Under the pieces are notes generated by a model. That model ran no database searches, was not told where the DNA came from, and worked only from the letters and a program-made list of their open reading frames with translations. Made by a program: the position numbers and the translations under genes. DNA of 35,073 nt from JAENVT01 sp040006755 (GTDB lineage: Bacteria; Actinomycetota; Acidimicrobiia; Acidimicrobiales; Ilumatobacteraceae): NCBI GenBank assembly GCA_040006755.1, contig JBDTWJ010000017.1, positions 1 to 35,073 on the forward strand, in the 5' to 3' direction. Below, one piece after another: positions 33,034 to 35,073 of this stretch. How positions within the stretch are numbered: position 1 is the first letter of the stretch; the number at the start of each line of letters is the position of its first letter.

Positions 33034-33554
33034 TGCCGCTGTTGTTCGCCAGCGACGATGATCGTGATCTCGTGCGGGCCGAGCGCGACGTTGGGACTGC
33101 ATTCAGCGATCTCGATCTTGATCTTCGCTCGCTGGCGGCCGTGTCGAACATCTTCCGGGCCGCTACGGCCGTGCGCAATCACATGGAGAACGGTGTGCTG
33201 GCTCAGCAGGAGCTGTCGTGGAGCGCATTCACGACGTTGTTCGTCTTACGAGTATGGGGCGACATGGACGCTCGCTCATTGGCGGCTGAGGCCGGCGTCA
33301 CCGCGGCGACCTTGACCGGCGTGATGAAGACGCTCGAAAAGCGCGGCCTGCTGCGGCGCAAAGGCGATCACGTCGACGGGCGACGAATTCTGGTCTCGCT
33401 GACCCCTCGTGGTCGCAGTGTCGTGGGCAATATCATGCCTGCCTTCAACCGTCACGAGTCGCTCGTGACGCAGGCGCTCACTACGCCTGAGCAGGACGAA
33501 CTCGCTCGCTCGCTGCGAACGATCCTGCGAACGATCGAGGCTATTGATCTGTAG
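33033..33554 (+). CDS. MarR-family transcriptional regulator
   Basis: 173 aa winged-helix dimer. Helices SWSAFTTLFVLRVWGDMDARSLAAEAGVTAATLTGVMKTLEKRGLLRRKGDHVDGRRILVSLTPRGRSVV include the helix-turn-helix (SLAAEAGVTAATLTGVMKTLE), and the wing HVDGRRILVSL with conserved D-x-R-R. The C-terminal dimer helix is ALTTPEQDELARSLRTILRTIE. Translational coupling to the plsC-like gene (TGATG) is unusual for a repressor and suggests a lipid- or membrane-related signal, by position only. Confidence 0.9.
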   Translation: MPLLFASDDDRDLVRAERDVGTAFSDLDLDLRSLAAVSNIFRAATAVRNHMENGVLAQQELSWSAFTTLFVLRVWGDMDARSLAAEAGVTAATLTGVMKTLEKRGLLRRKGDHVDGRRILVSLTPRGRSVVGNIMPAFNRHESLVTQALTTPEQDELARSLRTILRTIEAIDL

Positions 33555-33569
33555 ATCAGCAGTGCTCGA

Positions 33570-34307
33570 TCAGCCAGTGGGGGGAGAAAAGCGTCGCGCT
33601 TCTGCGACGAGCCAGGCGAAGGCCGGATCGGGTTGCTCGGCGAGCATCTCGGGATGCCACTGCACGGCCAGCACCTCGGGCCGCCCGTCGAGCTCGAAGC
33701 CCTCGATCACGCCATCCTCGGCAGTTCCAGTGACGACGACGCCGCTGCCTGGTCGCCCAACGGCTTGATGATGCAGGCTGTTGGTGGCAACCGTCTGGCC
33801 GTACAACGACGCGAGCCGGCTACCTTCGCTGACCTGCACCACGTGGCACAGTTCGGTTCGCAGGGTCGTCCACAGCGCGTGCGTATCGGACTCGTCGAGG
33901 TGTTGGACGAGCGTGCCGCCCAATGCGATGTTCAGCAGTTGAGCGCCGCGGCACACGCAGAGCATCGGTAGCCGACGATCGAGCGCAGCGCGGATGAGCG
34001 CCAGCTCCCACTCGTCTCGGCCAGGCTCGATCTCGCCCAGCTCTGGATGAGGATTCTCTCCATACAGCGACGGATCCGGGTCGGCTCCTCCCGTCATCAC
34101 CAGACCGTCGAGACGGCTGATCATGTCGACTGGATCAGCGTCGCGCGTCAATTGCACAGGCAATCCCCCGACCGCAGAAATTCCCTTCGGGTACTCGCTG
34201 AGATGCAGATCGATCTCTTCGCCTTGCAGCGCGTCGAGCGGCAGGTGCGACACGCGCTCGACCGGCCAGCGGCGGCCCGACAGCCCAATCATTGGACGTC
34301 TCGTCAT
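33570..34307 (-). CDS. Gamma-glutamyl-gamma-aminobutyrate hydrolase-like (class I amidotransferase fold)
   Basis: 245 aa of the PuuD/peptidase C26 group, which hydrolyses gamma-glutamyl amide bonds of gamma-glutamylated amines or amino acids. The nucleophile elbow is LCVCRGAQLLNIALGGTLVQ (Cys in VCRGAQ), and the His/Glu pair is in LAVQWHPEML. Other family marks are DGLVMTGGADPDPSLYGE and NSLHHQAVGRPG (the SxHHQ motif). ATG 34307 overlaps the P450 stop by four bases (ATGA), so it is translated together with it; the longer upstream reading lies inside the P450 gene and is rejected. Confidence 0.9.
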   Translation of the reverse strand: MTRRPMIGLSGRRWPVERVSHLPLDALQGEEIDLHLSEYPKGISAVGGLPVQLTRDADPVDMISRLDGLVMTGGADPDPSLYGENPHPELGEIEPGRDEWELALIRAALDRRLPMLCVCRGAQLLNIALGGTLVQHLDESDTHALWTTLRTELCHVVQVSEGSRLASLYGQTVATNSLHHQAVGRPGSGVVVTGTAEDGVIEGFELDGRPEVLAVQWHPEMLAEQPDPAFAWLVAEARRFSPPTG

Positions 34308-35073
34308 GCCCGACTCACCGAGACTGGCAGCCGCTTGATGCCGCTGATGAAGTTGGAGCGAAGCCGTTCGACGGGACCGTTGGAGTGAATGTCGCTGATG
34401 CGTGGCAACAGCTCCTCGAAGACGACCTTCAGTTCCATTCGCGCCAGTTGAGCACCGAGACACAGGTGCGGGCTCATTCGGCCGAAGGCAACATGCTCGT
34501 TCGGTGTGCGCCGAATGTCGAACGTGTACGGATCGGGGAATTGACGATCATCGAAGTCGGCCGAGTTGAACCAGATGACGACCTTGTCGCCGCGCTTGAT
34601 CTGGCGATCGTGCAGGGTCGTGTCGTTGGTCGCAGTGCGCCGAAAGTGCATGGTGACGGTTCCCCACCGAAGGATCTCTTCGACGGCGGAATCCATCAGC
34701 GAAGTGTCACCGGCGATCACCGAGTCGCGCAGCGCTGCGAGCTGATCGGGTTGCTCGATCAGAGCCTTCATGCCCGCCGCCATCGTGTAGCGCGTCGTGT
34801 CGTTGCCCGCGCTGACCAGCAGCACGAAGAAGTTCTTGAACTCGCGCTCCGCAAGTCGGTCGCCATCGATCGTCGGAGCAAGGATGTCGCTGATCACGTC
34901 GTCGGTCGGGTTGGCTCGACGCCGCTCGGCCTGGCGTTCGGCATATCGGTACAGGTCGAGGGCTGCCGGAGAGCGGAAGGGGATCGACTTGAACTCGGCG
35001 GTGTCGCTGAGGCCGACTGGATGCTCGGTGAACTCCGGATCGAAGTTGCCGAGCAACGCATCGCCGCGCTCGA
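34304..35073 (-). CDS. Cytochrome P450, N-terminus outside the window
   Basis: Partial: the frame is open to the window edge; about 257 residues are present and the start lies outside. I-helix with the oxygen-binding Thr is VSAGNDTTRYTM, K-helix ExxR is EEILRW, and the Cys-ligand loop is FGRMSPHLCLGAQLARMELK, where Cys is kept but the usual F-G-x-G-x-H-x-C-x-G lacks its second Gly (M/S at that place). The overall pattern, for example LGNFDPEF and NSADFDDRQFPDPYTFDIRRTPNEHVAFG, resembles actinobacterial steroid/terpene P450s such as CYP125/142-like proteins; substrate is inferred. It is translationally coupled to the gamma-glutamyl hydrolase gene. Confidence 0.93.
   Translation of the reverse strand, partial: ERGDALLGNFDPEFTEHPVGLSDTAEFKSIPFRSPAALDLYRYAERQAERRRANPTDDVISDILAPTIDGDRLAEREFKNFFVLLVSAGNDTTRYTMAAGMKALIEQPDQLAALRDSVIAGDTSLMDSAVEEILRWGTVTMHFRRTATNDTTLHDRQIKRGDKVVIWFNSADFDDRQFPDPYTFDIRRTPNEHVAFGRMSPHLCLGAQLARMELKVVFEELLPRISDIHSNGPVERLRSNFISGIKRLPVSVSRA

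Overview
The window is GC-rich, densely coded chromosomal DNA from an actinobacterium. Supporting signs are a LigC-type ATP-dependent ligase, an AccD carboxyltransferase followed by an epsilon-like small subunit, a mycothiol-type MDMPI/DinB protein, a MSMEG_1061-like PPOX protein, many GTG starts, and many starts that look leaderless. Type IV pilus genes together with crotonyl-CoA carboxylase/reductase make me favour an Acidimicrobiia-like lineage; that is inference from gene content. No phage, insertion sequence, CRISPR array, tRNA or rRNA was seen.
Layout. 1-7.6 kb: pilT, a DUF429-like protein lacking its acidic residues, ccr and its epimerase, a convergent type IV pilin gene, a coiled-coil protein, a GH18 lipoprotein and a thiolase. 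7.6-7.85 kb: an intergenic RNA candidate with a consensus promoter and a long hairpin ending in T5. 7.85-14.1 kb: recR-dnaX (minus), a CopC-CopD fusion, ligC (minus) and a SIMPL protein. 14.1-19.9 kb: acyl-CoA carboxylase beta and epsilon-like genes, a phosphoesterase, an MDMPI protein, a class III CoA-transferase, a deoxyribosyltransferase-like protein and msrA. 19.9-27.5 kb: an accessory stretch of acetyltransferases, a TetR regulator with a clear palindromic operator, a serine hydrolase, a flavin monooxygenase/hydrolase pair and three broken genes (a small alpha/beta-barrel protein with an in-frame stop, a PPOX flavoprotein with deletion and frameshift, and a Rieske oxygenase reduced to its two ends). 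27.5-32.2 kb: a run of minus-strand genes including an aminotransferase/omega-amidase-like pair, a cupredoxin lipoprotein, cytidine deaminase and a metzincin-like lipoprotein. 32.2-35.1 kb: plsC-like and marR genes, then a gamma-glutamyl hydrolase translationally coupled to a P450 that runs off the window.
How the genes work together. Ccr and the epimerase supply and epimerise alkylmalonyl-CoA. The thiolase, AccD and CoA-transferase belong to the same acyl-CoA economy, although they are not in one operon. PilT, the pilin and perhaps the coiled-coil protein belong to a type IV pilus. The aminotransferase and nitrilase-family protein fit the glutamine transaminase/omega-amidase route.
The main cross-cutting pattern is a TAnnnT hexamer 6-8 nt before the start codon of at least thirteen genes on both strands, usually without a Shine-Dalgarno sequence. 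It looks like a -10 element giving leaderless mRNA, and I used it to choose several starts. I did not find a convincing new multi-gene system. The best novelty candidates are the intergenic RNA, the leaderless code, the degenerate DUF429 and CopC proteins, and the decayed catabolic stretch.
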